A stretch of DNA of 64,000 bases from Amoebidium appalachense (lineage: Eukaryota > Ichthyosporea): contig CAVNZM010000007.1 in NCBI GenBank assembly GCA_963693365.1, forward strand, positions 8,804,001 through 8,868,000, given 5' to 3'. Of the stretch, positions 36,241-46,456 are shown one piece after another (within the stretch, counting starts at the first letter, position 1; each line of letters starts with the position of its first letter). The notes under the pieces are model-generated. The model made no database searches. It was not told the DNA's origin and saw only the letters and a program-made list of their open reading frames with translations. Position numbers and translations under genes: made by a program.

Positions 36241-36501
36241 AGACGGACACGGGTACCCTTGGGCAAACCCTTGACCTCGATGCTTGCAACGCGGTACAAC
36301 ACAAAACGCCTGTTTAGGGACGAGACCACCAACAGGCATACCATTCGGATTTATGTAGTGACGGTACTTGTAATAAAAAACTTCATCTTCTAGTGCAGCT
36401 ATATCTCGCACCTCTTGAACGAGTGAGTGTTCGCACGCACAATACAGCTCGGGCGTCCCTTGACAGTTAGGGCAAACGGCGAACTCGTCGTTCTCACTCA
36501 T
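36031..36501 (-). CDS. Cys-rich small protein of the P element (minus strand)
   Basis: Not recognised. ATG at 36501. The product starts MSENDEFAVCPNCQGTPELY, then CACEH, giving a CPxC...CxCxxH cluster that could bind zinc, followed by VQEVRDIAALEDEVFYYKYR and VPKQAFCVVPRCKHRGQG. The first about 85 residues look protein-like; the rest to 36031 overlaps the plus-strand Cys-rich end and may be antisense noise or may be spliced out after about 36250. It converges with the 35258 ORF. Confidence 0.4.
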   Translation of the reverse strand: MSENDEFAVCPNCQGTPELYCACEHSLVQEVRDIAALEDEVFYYKYRHYINPNGMPVGGLVPKQAFCVVPRCKHRGQGFAQGYPCPSRMCGSSRVWFLTMFTKHVVTNGLYENVYVLEYVHGLYRFPINTSIRKLEPLFDYAFIWVCAWHTWFFRG

Positions 36502-38040
36502 ATTTACTTAGTATGTGCTTGTGCGCGTTTGAACAACAAAGAAAGTGAGCATTTCTGGGCGTGTCACGCCTTTTGTACCCTCACGTCGCGAGGAGGAACT
36601 TCGAGGAGGGTAAAAAAATCAAGGGGAACAATGTTCCCTCTGGCGTTCACTATGACAAGAGCCCCAGGCAGTTGAGACGTGCCCAGTAGCGTTGATATAA
36701 TACACATATGTATAAGCCATAAAACAATAAGTAAACGCTTCATTGGTAAGGTAAAGAATCAATATTCATGCATATCATATATGATGGCCGTATGAATTCG
36801 TACTTCTTCTTCCTATGCACCGCCGAGGCCGGAGGGTGTTGCTCTACCTAGCTCCAACTACAGCCCTGCCTACCAAGTAGCCTGGAAACCACATAGCGCA
36901 TGACAATAATCCAATGGCAGATAGCCCTTTTATGGTCCCTAGTGGACTAATTGGAAAAATGGCATATCGCTAATATATTTGCCATGAAAAGCCTTACTAT
37001 ACTCTAAAATTGAATAAAGATATACATATAACCACGTTTTTACCGACAGGTACTACACAACAGCGCCTTGGTTTGTATAACTCACAGGAACACGAAGGAT
37101 TACATCTATGTAAAGCCCAATCAAATCTTCCTGTTGATCCAGCATTTCGGCGCCAAAAAACCTTATTGCGCGATCTGATTGGCTTTGCGAGGTCAACTGG
37201 CGGGAAAGCGAATGCGTGTACAGCCAATCACACGAGACTGGCGTGCACTGAATTTTGGGTGGTCGCAGAGTAGGGCAAACACACGCCGTACGGCTGGAAA
37301 GAGGCCTCTGCGAACCAGATGCAGACCGTAAACCTATCCAAAACCCAGGAAAGTGGGGTTGGAAATTCACCACTTAATATCCCCCTCCGGCGGTCGTTCC
37401 CCGTTTCCCTTCCCGACGCCCCCTTTGATACCCTTACTATACAGCACCCACCGTCTATTAGGAAGCAAGCCCTGGGAATTTTGCTGAAGGAAAATGACAT
37501 TCGTACGCCTTTAGTATATATTAAAATAAGAATTACCAAGGCTGTAGGTGCTCCTTACGATTTTTTTTTCGAGGTGGATCTGGTTCCTAGAAAACCAGCT
37601 GTGGTCATTACGCTATACACGCCGGCCGCGATCTATTGGTTGAGGCGATCATCTCTCTAAGTGCGGCTCACTAATAGCCGGCCCAAATCGTCGCTTGATT
37701 GGATCAAAGTCACGCTCTTATTTTATTAATAAATCCGGAGATATATGACCCGAAAACCCACCCAGTAGATCCCCTTAATAGCTTTATGAAATAACAAATA
37801 CGTCAAAGCGCTCATTTATTTAACATTTAAATGGTTTATGCCGTTTTTGTGGCGTTTAAAATATAATTTTAGGGAGTTATTTTAAGGGGCTAAGACTTTA
37901 AGTTGACGTAAGTACAATTACTTCATCAATCCCCATCGATCTCTCCTTGTGATCTAGGGGGCTGTGTGCCGGCCGCTTGTGTTGCTGCTACACGTAGAAA
38001 AGTAACTATTTCTTTGCCACCACTTTACGTGAAGTGTGCC
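36502..38040. other. P element middle region, mostly without recognised genes
   Basis: AT-richer DNA with several GATTGG/CCAAT motifs (for example near 37170 and 37225). One ORF at 37319-37660 (+) is listed separately. Confidence 0.4.
37319..37660 (+). CDS. Hypothetical 113-aa ORF in the P element
   Basis: Unrecognised. Its C-terminal half has ordered-looking alternation (LGILLKENDIRTPLVYIKIR, FFEVDLVPRKPAVVITLY) that is unlike random low-complexity ORFs nearby. No splice signals or neighbours confirm it. Confidence 0.25.
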   Translation: MQTVNLSKTQESGVGNSPLNIPLRRSFPVSLPDAPFDTLTIQHPPSIRKQALGILLKENDIRTPLVYIKIRITKAVGAPYDFFFEVDLVPRKPAVVITLYTPAAIYWLRRSSL

Positions 38041-38044
38041 TGCA

Positions 38045-38056
38045 TTATATATAAAA
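38045..38056 (+). promoter_or_regulatory. TATA box of the THAP transposase gene
   Basis: TTATATATAAAA lies 45-57 bp before the ATG at 38101, at the spacing expected for a short 5' UTR. Confidence 0.6.
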
Positions 38057-38100
38057 AAGGCTGGGCAGTGCCACTTTGGCCACGCCCAGCCGCTACGCAG

Positions 38101-38607
38101 ATGCCAAGATCTTGTGCTGTCTACGGCTGCACAACTAATTACAAAGGGCACGAGAGTGCATCTTGTTTTGCTTTTCCTAACAAAACTAAAGAGCCCGAGC
38201 GTTTTCACAAGTGGGTCAGTTTCTGCAAACGCCAAGACTTAACGGTAAAAAGTAACACAAGCTGTATAGGTATTTGTATCAAACATTTTAGGCCCGAACA
38301 TCTTGACCTAGGTTTTGACTACAAAGATCCTAAAACAGATATATCTCGGTTTATTAAACATTCCCACCCGAGGTGCAAAGAGAATCAGATTCCTTGCATA
38401 TTCAACACAGAACTGAATATAGTCATAGAGGAAAAGACACCCAGGAGAAACCCAGAGGATAGACGAGAAGAGCAAAACAAACGAGCAAAGCTCCAGGAAG
38501 AGGCTGAGAAGGCCCGGCTAGAACAACTTGACACCATACACTCGTTCAGCGAGTTGTGCGACAACTTCTTAGACCGTCTAAATAGCGTAGGCACGCTGGG
38601 GCTCTGA
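38101..38607 (+). CDS. THAP domain exon of P-type transposase
   Basis: 168 codons. A canonical THAP zinc domain fills the N-terminus: C5, C10, C59 and H62 are the C2CH ligands, with FP at 25-26, W38, F63 and a QIPCIF sequence in place of the AVPTIF box. THAP domains bind DNA of the element ends in P transposases. A charged coiled-coil-like helix follows (EEQNKRAKLQEEAEKARLEQL). The start was chosen because the domain begins at residue 2-5 in this family and a TATA box lies just upstream. The frame stops at 38605-38607; a different frame is open from about 38590 to 38967, but I see no catalytic motifs in it. Confidence 0.85.
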   Translation: MPRSCAVYGCTTNYKGHESASCFAFPNKTKEPERFHKWVSFCKRQDLTVKSNTSCIGICIKHFRPEHLDLGFDYKDPKTDISRFIKHSHPRCKENQIPCIFNTELNIVIEEKTPRRNPEDRREEQNKRAKLQEEAEKARLEQLDTIHSFSELCDNFLDRLNSVGTLGL

Positions 38608-38992
38608 GCAAGTCACACAAACGAGCAGTGAAAGCATACAAGCGGTACTGCTGACAACAGTTACCCCGTCATTTCCCGGCGGGGTGCCCTTTCCCTTTGT
38701 GGGGGCAGTGGTAACTGTTGATCATAACCTTTCTGCAGTGCCTGTTGTGCACACACCGTCTGTGTTTGGGGCTACATCTTATTCGGTTTCGGTTGACTCG
38801 CACACGTCACATTCTATATCTCGGTGGTCCAAGTTGTACCAGTTAATTCATTCGTGCAAGGAGAAGGCCAACTCAGCAAAGCCAAGCCCGTGCACTCAAC
38901 CTTTGTGCTTCGATAAGCACGTTGGTTATGCACTCTGGGCCACCTTTTTTTTGGGAAACTATCCTTAACACTCGGGTTTTAAATGTTTGCAG

Positions 38993-39133
38993 ATAGCCCT
39001 TGTGGAGTATCTAAAGGACGACCTCAACTGGGTCTACGTTCTTCTGGGCAAGATTATGACCGACCAGTTGGAGGGTCGGTTTGGACACTACAGGGAAATG
39101 AACGGAGGCAATTACCACATTTCCACCCGCCAG
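38993..39133 (+). CDS. P-type transposase exon with catalytic-Glu region
   Basis: 47 codons between a tttgcag acceptor and a cag/gtcgcc donor, open throughout. It contains IMTDQLEGRFGHYREMNGGN, the segment that carries the last acidic catalytic residue and the GGN motif of P-element/THAP9 transposases. Compare RQYSGGNYNVGTAQ in the older copy near 2900. Only about 0.4 kb separates it from the THAP exon, too little for the usual catalytic and GTP-binding regions, so this copy seems internally deleted. Confidence 0.8.
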
Positions 39134-39139
39134 GTCGCC

Positions 39140-39480
39140 TCTTCCCTCCACCCTTGTTCTCTCCCCCCCCCCCCCCCTCCCCCCCCTTCCTCCTCCCCCC
39201 ACTCCTTTTTTTCTGAGACAATTTTTCAGAGTCCCTCCCCCTCCCCCCTCCCCCTCGTTCCCAACCAACACCACCAACACCACCACCATCCACCCCCCCA
39301 CCCCCTCCATTTTCCCCTACTCCCCCCCCCCCCCCCCCTTCTTTTTTTTTCGGATCCTAGAAGGCTTACCCCCACCTTCCTTCTTTAAACACCAATTGCC
39401 AAAAGAAGTAATCCCCCCCCCCCCCCCCCTTCACCCCCCTCCCTCCCCCCTTCACCCCCCTCCCTTTTCCACCTCCATTT
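39140..39480. repeat. C-rich tracts in a transposase intron
   Basis: Several C runs (about 39161-39176, 39325-39338, 39413-39429) with CT-rich DNA, between two transposase exons. Confidence 0.85.
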
Positions 39481-39641
39481 CCCAGATCCCCTCCTGACCG
39501 ACACAAGCATTGCATTAACTTGCAAACACCCAAATCAGCCGGCTGCAGCTGGCAACTATTTATGGTCTGTGCGGTGCTCTTCATCTGCACAGTTGGAAAT
39601 CAGGATAATGCCAAGCTAACGGAAGGTGTGATATTGAACAG

Positions 39642-40522
39642 GTGCCTTGAGTCTGAGCGGCGCATCCGGCTCATCAACCTCTTCATGTTCCGCCGGGGCA
39701 CGGGCAAGGTCGTGGGCATCAGCACTCTCAAGCAGGCCGTCAAGTTCAACGAGACTGCCCTGCTGGCCAAGCCTGCCGTGGAACTGGACGTTCTGCTGCA
39801 GCCCTTCTCCAGCATTGGCGCTCTGTTGGCTGCCATCACCGTCCCCAACAAGAGCGTGGTCGTCTTTCTCGCCGGCTACGTCTGCTTCAAGACGGGGCGG
39901 GGCTGCAGCTGCAAGCAGTGCCGTGGGCGCTTGTTCAGCAGCCGCCGCCTGGTGGTGGAGATCCCAGCCAGCGTCAGAGCCCAGCTTGGGCCGGACGTCA
40001 TCGACACGTCATACCTGGAGGCCATCGACCGTGAGGGGCTTTCTACTCCCTCCTACGCGGCCTATGTGGTCGCGGAGACCACTGTGCGCGTGATGGAGTG
40101 CCTCACCAGCAAGGAGCTGGAGGGCAAGTTTCTGCACGCCGGCTCCCACCGCCTGCTGGTTCGCACGCTCGCGGTTCAGCACGCCAAGAGCCGGCCGGAG
40201 ACAGAGACAATTCGAGGCATTACTTGTGAGGAGTGCGGGGAGGACACGGCGCAGTACCTCGACGGCATCGCCATGAGAATGACCAACATTTTGCTCAACA
40301 ACTACACCAAGGAAGTAACGCGAAAAAGAAAACACCAACCAACAAGCCAAACCGGCAAACCAAGAAATACGAGGGTGCATCAACCGGATTATTGGCGGCG
40401 CACGCCGCGGACCACACGGCCCCAGCGCCAGCGACGACGTGGAGGCTGTGCTCGAGGAGGAGGACTTCGACGTTTTCTCGTTTTTGAACGACGACGCACT
40501 GGGTGCGTTGTGTGAGACTTAG
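39642..40522 (+). CDS. P-type transposase C-terminal exon
   Basis: Starts near 39642-39652 (cag or ttgag acceptor) with SERRIRLINLFMF, which would continue STRQ from the previous exon. It carries VVVFLAGYVCFKTGRGCSCK, a Cys pair, and DREGLSTPSYAAYVV, matching the C-terminal region of THAP9/P transposases (DRGGL-PS type). After KRKHQPTSQT the frame becomes doubtful: the best ending by analogy with the older copy is acidic (VEAVLEEEDFDVFSFLNDD, stop 40520-40522), which needs a frame change near 40330-40440. The exon is much more G/C-rich than the rest of the element. Confidence 0.7.
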
Positions 40523-40683
40523 GCAGTTATAGGCAGTGATGATTGCGTCTGGTAGTTTAGCGTAATGTTTGCACAAGTTTTGCACTAAAATTAGTCTGAT
40601 GTAGGAGACCCTGGAGGGGCACGTAAGATTTCAGTTTTCGATCACCCTACTCTTTACACGTAATCTGGAGTATTAGTCTATTG

Positions 40684-40719
40684 CGTGCCTCGGCCCGGTG
40701 TGCTATTTAGGAGGCCTTG
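40684..40719 (-). repeat. P element right inverted repeat
   Basis: 36 bp, exact reverse complement of 34467-34502, followed by GTATATAT at 40720-40727. Confidence 0.9.
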
Positions 40720-40741
40720 GTATATATACAGGCTCATACAT

Positions 40742-40766
40742 TCCCCCCCCCCCCCCCCCCCCCCCC
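40742..40766. repeat. C tract between P element and copia C
   Basis: C run of about 25 followed by GCGGGGGGATCC. Confidence 0.9.
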
Positions 40767-40895
40767 GCGGGGGGATCCCTTCACCCTCATTTCACTTGAG
40801 TTCCGGATCCTCGCGAGTGGCGGTACCCTAGATATAATTCCTGGATATGACGGATAAGTCCCGGATATATCTACACGCCATTTGGGGCGGCCATC

Positions 40896-41603
40896 TGTTG
40901 TTTTGTGTGGGTAAACGGAGAAGCAGAGAGCACAGATGGGTGTTATGTAAAACACAACACAGAGACACACGGGAAAAACACAACCGGAGAGGAGGAACGA
41001 TTTCTGGAACCATAGGAAGTGAATACGACTGCTTGTCATTTATTTCAAGATGAGGTCCCTTTTGTACTTGGGAATGTGAAACGATAAACCAATCAAAAGA
41101 ACGAAAACTATGAGTGTAAAATATATCGATTAAAATGTCTGTCGACACATAGAATATAAAACTCAATCCTCTAATGAAAGAAACTTCTAATAAAAGCACG
41201 GAAACATTTAACAAAATGAAACCACTTATATAACTATTAATTCATAACATACATTTATACATGTTCTTATCATAACACGTCTAAATATAATTATTCCTAA
41301 TAGTTGAAGAACATAGCACAATGCTACGTCGTGGGAAAGGAATGAGAAAGGAATGTAAGTTACTATATTTGGGAAAATACAAACGAGATATGATTGGATG
41401 ACATATATAGATTTTGACGCAAACGACAATACGTGTGCGCGAGCTAAGTATGTCGATACGTACACAGATCTAAGATGTCGTGTACACGGAAACGGAAAGG
41501 AAAGAAAGAAATGAAGAAAGGAAAAGGAAACAAACTACAACAACTAATAAATAAATACAAAACTCAACTTCTAAGTCTTGCTGAGAATCAAGTGAAGATG
41601 ACA
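40896..41603 (-). repeat. Copia C 3' LTR
   Basis: 708 bp, equal in length and nearly identical to 55806-56513; one difference seen (about 41053 versus 55963). Confidence 0.9.
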
Positions 41604-42083
41604 TCCCCACTCAAGGGTTGGAAGTTGGGTTCTCGTGAAGTTTGTTGATGTGACTGTTGATGTTAAGACTCTCACACATGTAGAAGCAGATGCCGTGAAG
41701 TCACAGTCAAGTTTCCCCACTCGAGAAGACAATTGGAGAAGACTTGAAGGTGCAAGCCGGGGAAGAAAACCAAAACGGAAGAAGCACACAACGACGGTTG
41801 CCTCTGAAGACTCGGAAGATGACGGTAGCCAATGACGATATATAAATATATATAGAAGAAACAACTAGTGTATGTGTGACGTGTTGGTGGCTAATGATTT
41901 ATACATTATATATATGATGGTATAAAATAAATGACGGATGGTGGAGAAGAAATCCCCACTGAAGATGCACACACTGAAGATCGATGAAGACAGCAGTAGA
42001 CTTTCGTTGGTGAGGTGTCTCTACACGGTGATGTGTAGACCACTGGCCAGTGCCCCAACCTACTTGAAGACCACTGTAGATGA

Positions 42084-42087
<4 letters not shown>

Positions 42088-42118
<31 letters not shown>

Positions 42119-42137
42119 GAGGGGGGGGGGGGGGTGG

Positions 42138-42170
<33 letters not shown>
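42088..42170. repeat. G tracts in copia C 3' region
   Basis: About 80 bp of G with a few A/T, between the RNase H stop and the polypurine tract. One of the few long G tracts inside an LTR element. Confidence 0.9.
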
Positions 42171-42173
<3 letters not shown>

Positions 42174-42174
42174 C

Positions 42175-43163
42175 TCAGTCACGAAGACTGAGTGAAGCAC
42201 GGTGTTGCCCGTGGGAGGGCCCGGGCAGGGGCTTGGTGAAGATGTCAGCCACATTGTCTTTGCTGGACACGTAGGTGACGACCACATCCCCACTCTTGAT
42301 GTAGTCCTTCGTGTTGTGGTACCGGACTGCAATGTGTTTGGTCCGGTGCTTGATGCTGTTGGTGTGTAGGAGGGTAATGGTGGACTGGTTGTCACAGTAG
42401 ACGGGGGTGGGGTCGGTCATCGGGTAGCCGAGTTCACGGAGGAGATCACGGTGCCAGATGACGTTTTGAACAGCAGCATTGATGGCTAGAAGCTCAGCCT
42501 CGGTGGTGGATGTTGCCGTGATGGACTGCAGCTTCGAATATCATGTGATGGGTATGCCCTTGAAGAAGATGACGTATCCGGTGGTTGAACGACGGGTGTT
42601 GGGGCAGTTGGCAAAGTCAGCATCAGAATAACACTCCAGCAAGGGGGTGTTGTCGTCGGATGCAGACTTGTCGTAGTGAAGGCCGAGGCTGGAAGTGCCG
42701 ATGAGGTACCGAACTACACGGAGTAGGCATTCCCATGCAAGTTTGGTGGGGTTGGCACTGAATCTACCGAGGTAGCCGATGGCAAAGGAGATGTCGGGCC
42801 GGGAACAACGAGCAACCCACAAAAGACGGCCGAGTAGTTCACGGTAGGGAACCTTGATGGGTGGTGAGTCGTTCTCGTTGATGGTGATGACGGTGCCGAC
42901 GGGGATGGGAGTAGCCTTGGGGTGAGCATCGTTGAGGTTGAAGTCTCTGACGATGTCGTTGATGTAGGATTGTTGAAGCAGCTTGAGGTGACCGGGGGTG
43001 TGGATGAGCTGGGTGCCAAGGAAGATGTCGGGGAGGTCAACCTTGCAGAGAGCTGACTTCATGATGTGGTCTACTAGATCCTTGGTGTGGGAAGAGTTGG
43101 CCGTGCAGATGATGATGACGTCGTCCACATAGTTGCCAGTGAGGATGATGTCACCGTTGGGGA
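42175..43163 (-). pseudogene. Copia C Pol, RT second half and RNase H
   Basis: Begins at the CACTA insertion with GDIILTGNYVDDVIIIC (catalytic YVDD near 43120-43131) and includes FLGTQLIHTPGHLKLLQQSY, the connection domain, and RSTTGYVIFFKGIPIT. A TGA at 42541-42543 replaces the Trp codon usual at this site (PISW.SKLQ); the frame then continues as RNase H (CDNQSTITLLHTNSIKHRTK, VSSKDNVADIFTKPL) to the stop at 42175. The product would be the polymerase's C-terminal half. Confidence 0.8.
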
Positions 43164-43989
43164 CACTATAAAACCAGCAGTTAGACGATTGGTACCGTGT
43201 AGTGGCGACTATTTTCTATTATAGTCGAGGTGCGCGAAATCGGCCCGACCGATTGCAGATGAGCCACGACTTTTTTGAGGAATTTAATAATTTTGTGTGC
43301 TGTTTGCTCACGCGACTGGTCGTGCCGAATAGGCGCCGTACGGTCGGCGCCGAATTGGTAATAAAACGGTGTTCGTGAGCGTATTGGGCGAGGTATTTTC
43401 CGCAGTATCAATACGCATCCCTTGAACCAATGAGCGGGATGCCGTGAATCTCTTAATGGTGCTCTCCCATTGGCGCTAGGCGCATCATTACATTCCATAC
43501 AGATGAATGTTCGCGTTTGAAACTTTGGCACACATTGTTCGTGTCCGTGCACTTGCAAAGTGTGACGGAATAGAGTCGCGTAGAGTTTTCTAGATGGCCT
43601 TGCACGCGTGTCAGGTTCTCTACCTCTCTTCGGTGAATAGTCTTGTGGGTTTTGGTTTTATCACAATGATAACTTTTGTGTTTCTCTTTTATTTGTTTCT
43701 CTCTGTTAGTGTTAATGGAACAATGTCAGCCCTCAGCTTGTTGTGTCCATTTTCATGTTGTTTGCTTGTCATTCGGATGGACAAGATAAGGTGAATCGTG
43801 ACAGGCTGCATGGAGCGGCCCGGGACTGTTTATAGAATCCACGCTCCGAGGTGGGTGCTTACTTGTAGCCTTTTGTGAGCGCTGGGCTTTCTTCGCCATG
43901 CCCCTCATTCTCGCCTTCCCTGCCCTGCCACCCACACACACACGTACACACTTCATGCTTACACACACACCCCTAAACTTGGTGAAAGC

Positions 43990-44291
<302 letters not shown>

Positions 44292-44547
44292 GGCCCGCAC
44301 ATGCGCGCGCACACACAGAAACATAAAAACATACACCTGTTGCCACGCATCCACCCGCCCCTTTTTTGCACACTCAAACCCTCCCTCGTCGGATAATTTA
44401 CATACATAAACCACGGGTGTGATAGAAGTTTCTTTAAAACAGGAACACAGTTTTCTTAAAACATTTCACCTTTTTCTTTAACGACTGCATCATTTTGTTG
44501 CCTTGGTTAACATCAGCGTGTTCCGTTTTGCTTTTAGCCTTTATAAG

Positions 44548-45694
44548 TGAGGCTTGAGTTCTGGGACGAGGCCCTGCTGGCTGTTTTCGGCAACCGGCGT
44601 GATGTTTACTCCCGGAAGCGCGGAAGGGTAAGTAGTTTTCCCTACACTTGAAAACTTTTCACTTCTTGCACTTGGTATTTCCTTGGTGCGGTAGGGCATG
44701 TCTAGCCGAAGCACTTTTGTCTTTGTGCCCCCCCCCCCCCCCCCCTGCCCCTCCCCTCCCCCTTCCCCTCCCCCTGCTCCCTCTGGTCCTGCCATAATAA
44801 TACGAAAACAGGAAGAAAAGATCACTAGTAGTGGCACACACGCACACCCAGACCTAGACTACATAATGACACCCACATGTCATGTGATATTTGTTAGCTC
44901 AGCTCCTCTTCACATTCAAAGACCATCATAAGTTAGAGAATGGGCCAACATCTTATTATAGCATGCTTTCTGACGCAAGTATCTTTTTTCAGGAGATGGA
45001 TTCAGACGGCTCGAGCAGCCCCAATTCTGCAGGTGAGTGAAATCTCTTGGTACTGCTGTTCTCTTTCCTAGTCTTTGAGTGTTTCGAGTTTTTTCAGTTA
45101 CTGTGTGCCCCCCTTTTCTTTTTGTCTTGTTTTTTTTTTTTTTGTTTTGTTTTATTTTCGAAGTTTTTTTGGGGGGGGAGGTGCGGCTTGGGGAGGAGGA
45201 GGAGGGGGGGGGGGGGGGGGGGGGAATGGTACCACTAAGTCTTCGCATTGCCCTCTTTCTGGCGGTGTGCGGTTTGGGGGAGGGGGGGGAAGGGGGGGGG
45301 GGGGAGGGGGGAGGGGGGGAGGCGCAGGCAAATACTAGTGAAAGATGTGTTCAGCTCCCTGGCTCGAGTTTACAGTATTGTGTTTGCACTTGTACACGTG
45401 CTCACTGGTGCATGAACAGATGGTTCCTTCTTTTAGTTTTTTATTGCATCAGTTATATGTGGTCATCATACTATTTCTTAGTTCACACAAAGTCGATGTA
45501 TTGGCTGCACTACTGTCCTTGTACATGTGGCTAAGTCAGGTTTTACAGATGAGGATGTTCGCGAGCGCCAGCGGATGAGCAACCATGAGGATGACAACCA
45601 CGGCAACGTTCGGGGGTGGGCTCAGCTCTCCCGTGGCTTAACGAGGGTGTTGCTTCGGACTGTGGTTCTTGTTAGCAACGAAAAGGCAGCTTAG
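44548..45694 (+). CDS. Three spliced exons of an unknown gene inside the CACTA-like element
   Basis: Exon a 44548-44627 (RLEFWDEALLAVFGNRRDVY..., gtaagtag donor, phase 0), exon b 44993-45032 (ttttttcag acceptor, gtgagt donor; EMDSDGSSSPNSA, phase 1) and exon c 45549-45694 (ttttacag acceptor; DEDVRERQRMSNHEDDNHGN..., TAG stop). The phases match and the joined frame is open, giving at least 88 residues of a C-terminus. An AATAAA follows at about 45813. Upstream exons are not found; the gene is probably the element's own or captured. No family is recognised; the Trp/Arg-rich first exon recalls DNA-binding helices but this is weak. Confidence 0.5.
44728..44746. repeat. C tract in intron
   Basis: C run of about 18 in the intron between exons a and b of the unknown spliced gene; G tracts at about 45208-45224 and 45282-45320 lie in the next intron. 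Confidence 0.85.
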
Positions 45695-46115
45695 TCAGTA
45701 GTGCTGTTTCGTTATTTTTTGCTAGGTATACGTAGCTTACATTTGTGCTGGAATACGCTGGACACTGTAGTTCGTATAATCTTGTGTAGCCGGCCATGCC
45801 TGCAGATAGAATAAATGGAATTATTGTTAGGTTGCTTATGCTTAAGCCCGAGCTTCACTTATGTGTGCTATTAACACTGCATAAATGTGATATCCTTTAG
45901 CTACAAAGCTTTTAACTCATTGTTAACGTTCTCTAGATCCATTGAAGCATCGCATGCAGATGTAACGTACTGCAGGCTGTAAGCCAGCGCCACAACAACC
46001 TGTGTGCGGTGTCAACGATATGGCTAATAAAAACGACGAGAAAAAAGTCTGTTTGTGGTGCCAATTTATTGCCTGGTTCCCCCGTTATTTTTTTTGTATT
46101 ATTATTTTTTTTTTT

Positions 46116-46154
<39 letters not shown>
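46116..46154. repeat. T-to-G homopolymer junction
   Basis: T-rich run ending near 46116 followed by CC and a G run of about 36. It mirrors the C-to-A junctions of the host region. Confidence 0.85.
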
Positions 46155-46155
<1 letters not shown>

Positions 46156-46456
46156 TGCTGGGACCCGATCGGGCCAGACGTCCTATGACACGTGAGCCTA
46201 ATCTCGCGCACGTTCGGGGTGACGTGATCGCAATCTTGACTTTGCATTCAAGACTTACAGCACGAGCGGCTAAGGTATGAGTCACAGGAATGTGCTGATG
46301 ACCCTTTGTGCATTTCTTTGGGCGCGCGCATGAGCCTCCGCACACAAAATCTCAAGAACGACATCGGCCATCGGCCGGCCCGACTTTATAGGCACCGAAT
46401 CGTCCCTATCGTAGGCACAAATCGGGCACGATTCTCTGATTGCGGATTTTGCAGTG

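Larger units (their letters stand above)
34467..40719 (+). mobile_element. P-superfamily DNA transposon, 6.25 kb
   Basis: Perfect 36-bp terminal inverted repeats (34467-34502 and 40684-40719, starting CAAGGCCTCCTAAATAGCAC) flanked by an 8-bp duplication GTATATAT. An 11-bp subterminal inverted repeat AAGAGTAGGGT sits 30 bp inside the left end (34533-34543) and 29 bp inside the right end (40644-40654). Drosophila P also has 8-bp duplications and 11-bp subterminal inverted repeats, though further in. The right half encodes a THAP-P transposase, and the left half carries two other candidate genes. The perfect ends indicate recent movement. Confidence 0.85.

Noticed and set aside
36240-36393. C-terminal extension of the plus-strand ORF beyond the Cys-rich motif
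   Set aside because: It lies antisense to the better-looking minus-strand frame, so I treat it as shadow.
38684-38968. Catalytic part of the P transposase between THAP exon and Glu exon
   Set aside because: The frame is open but shows no RNase H-like or GTP-binding motifs I can recognise.
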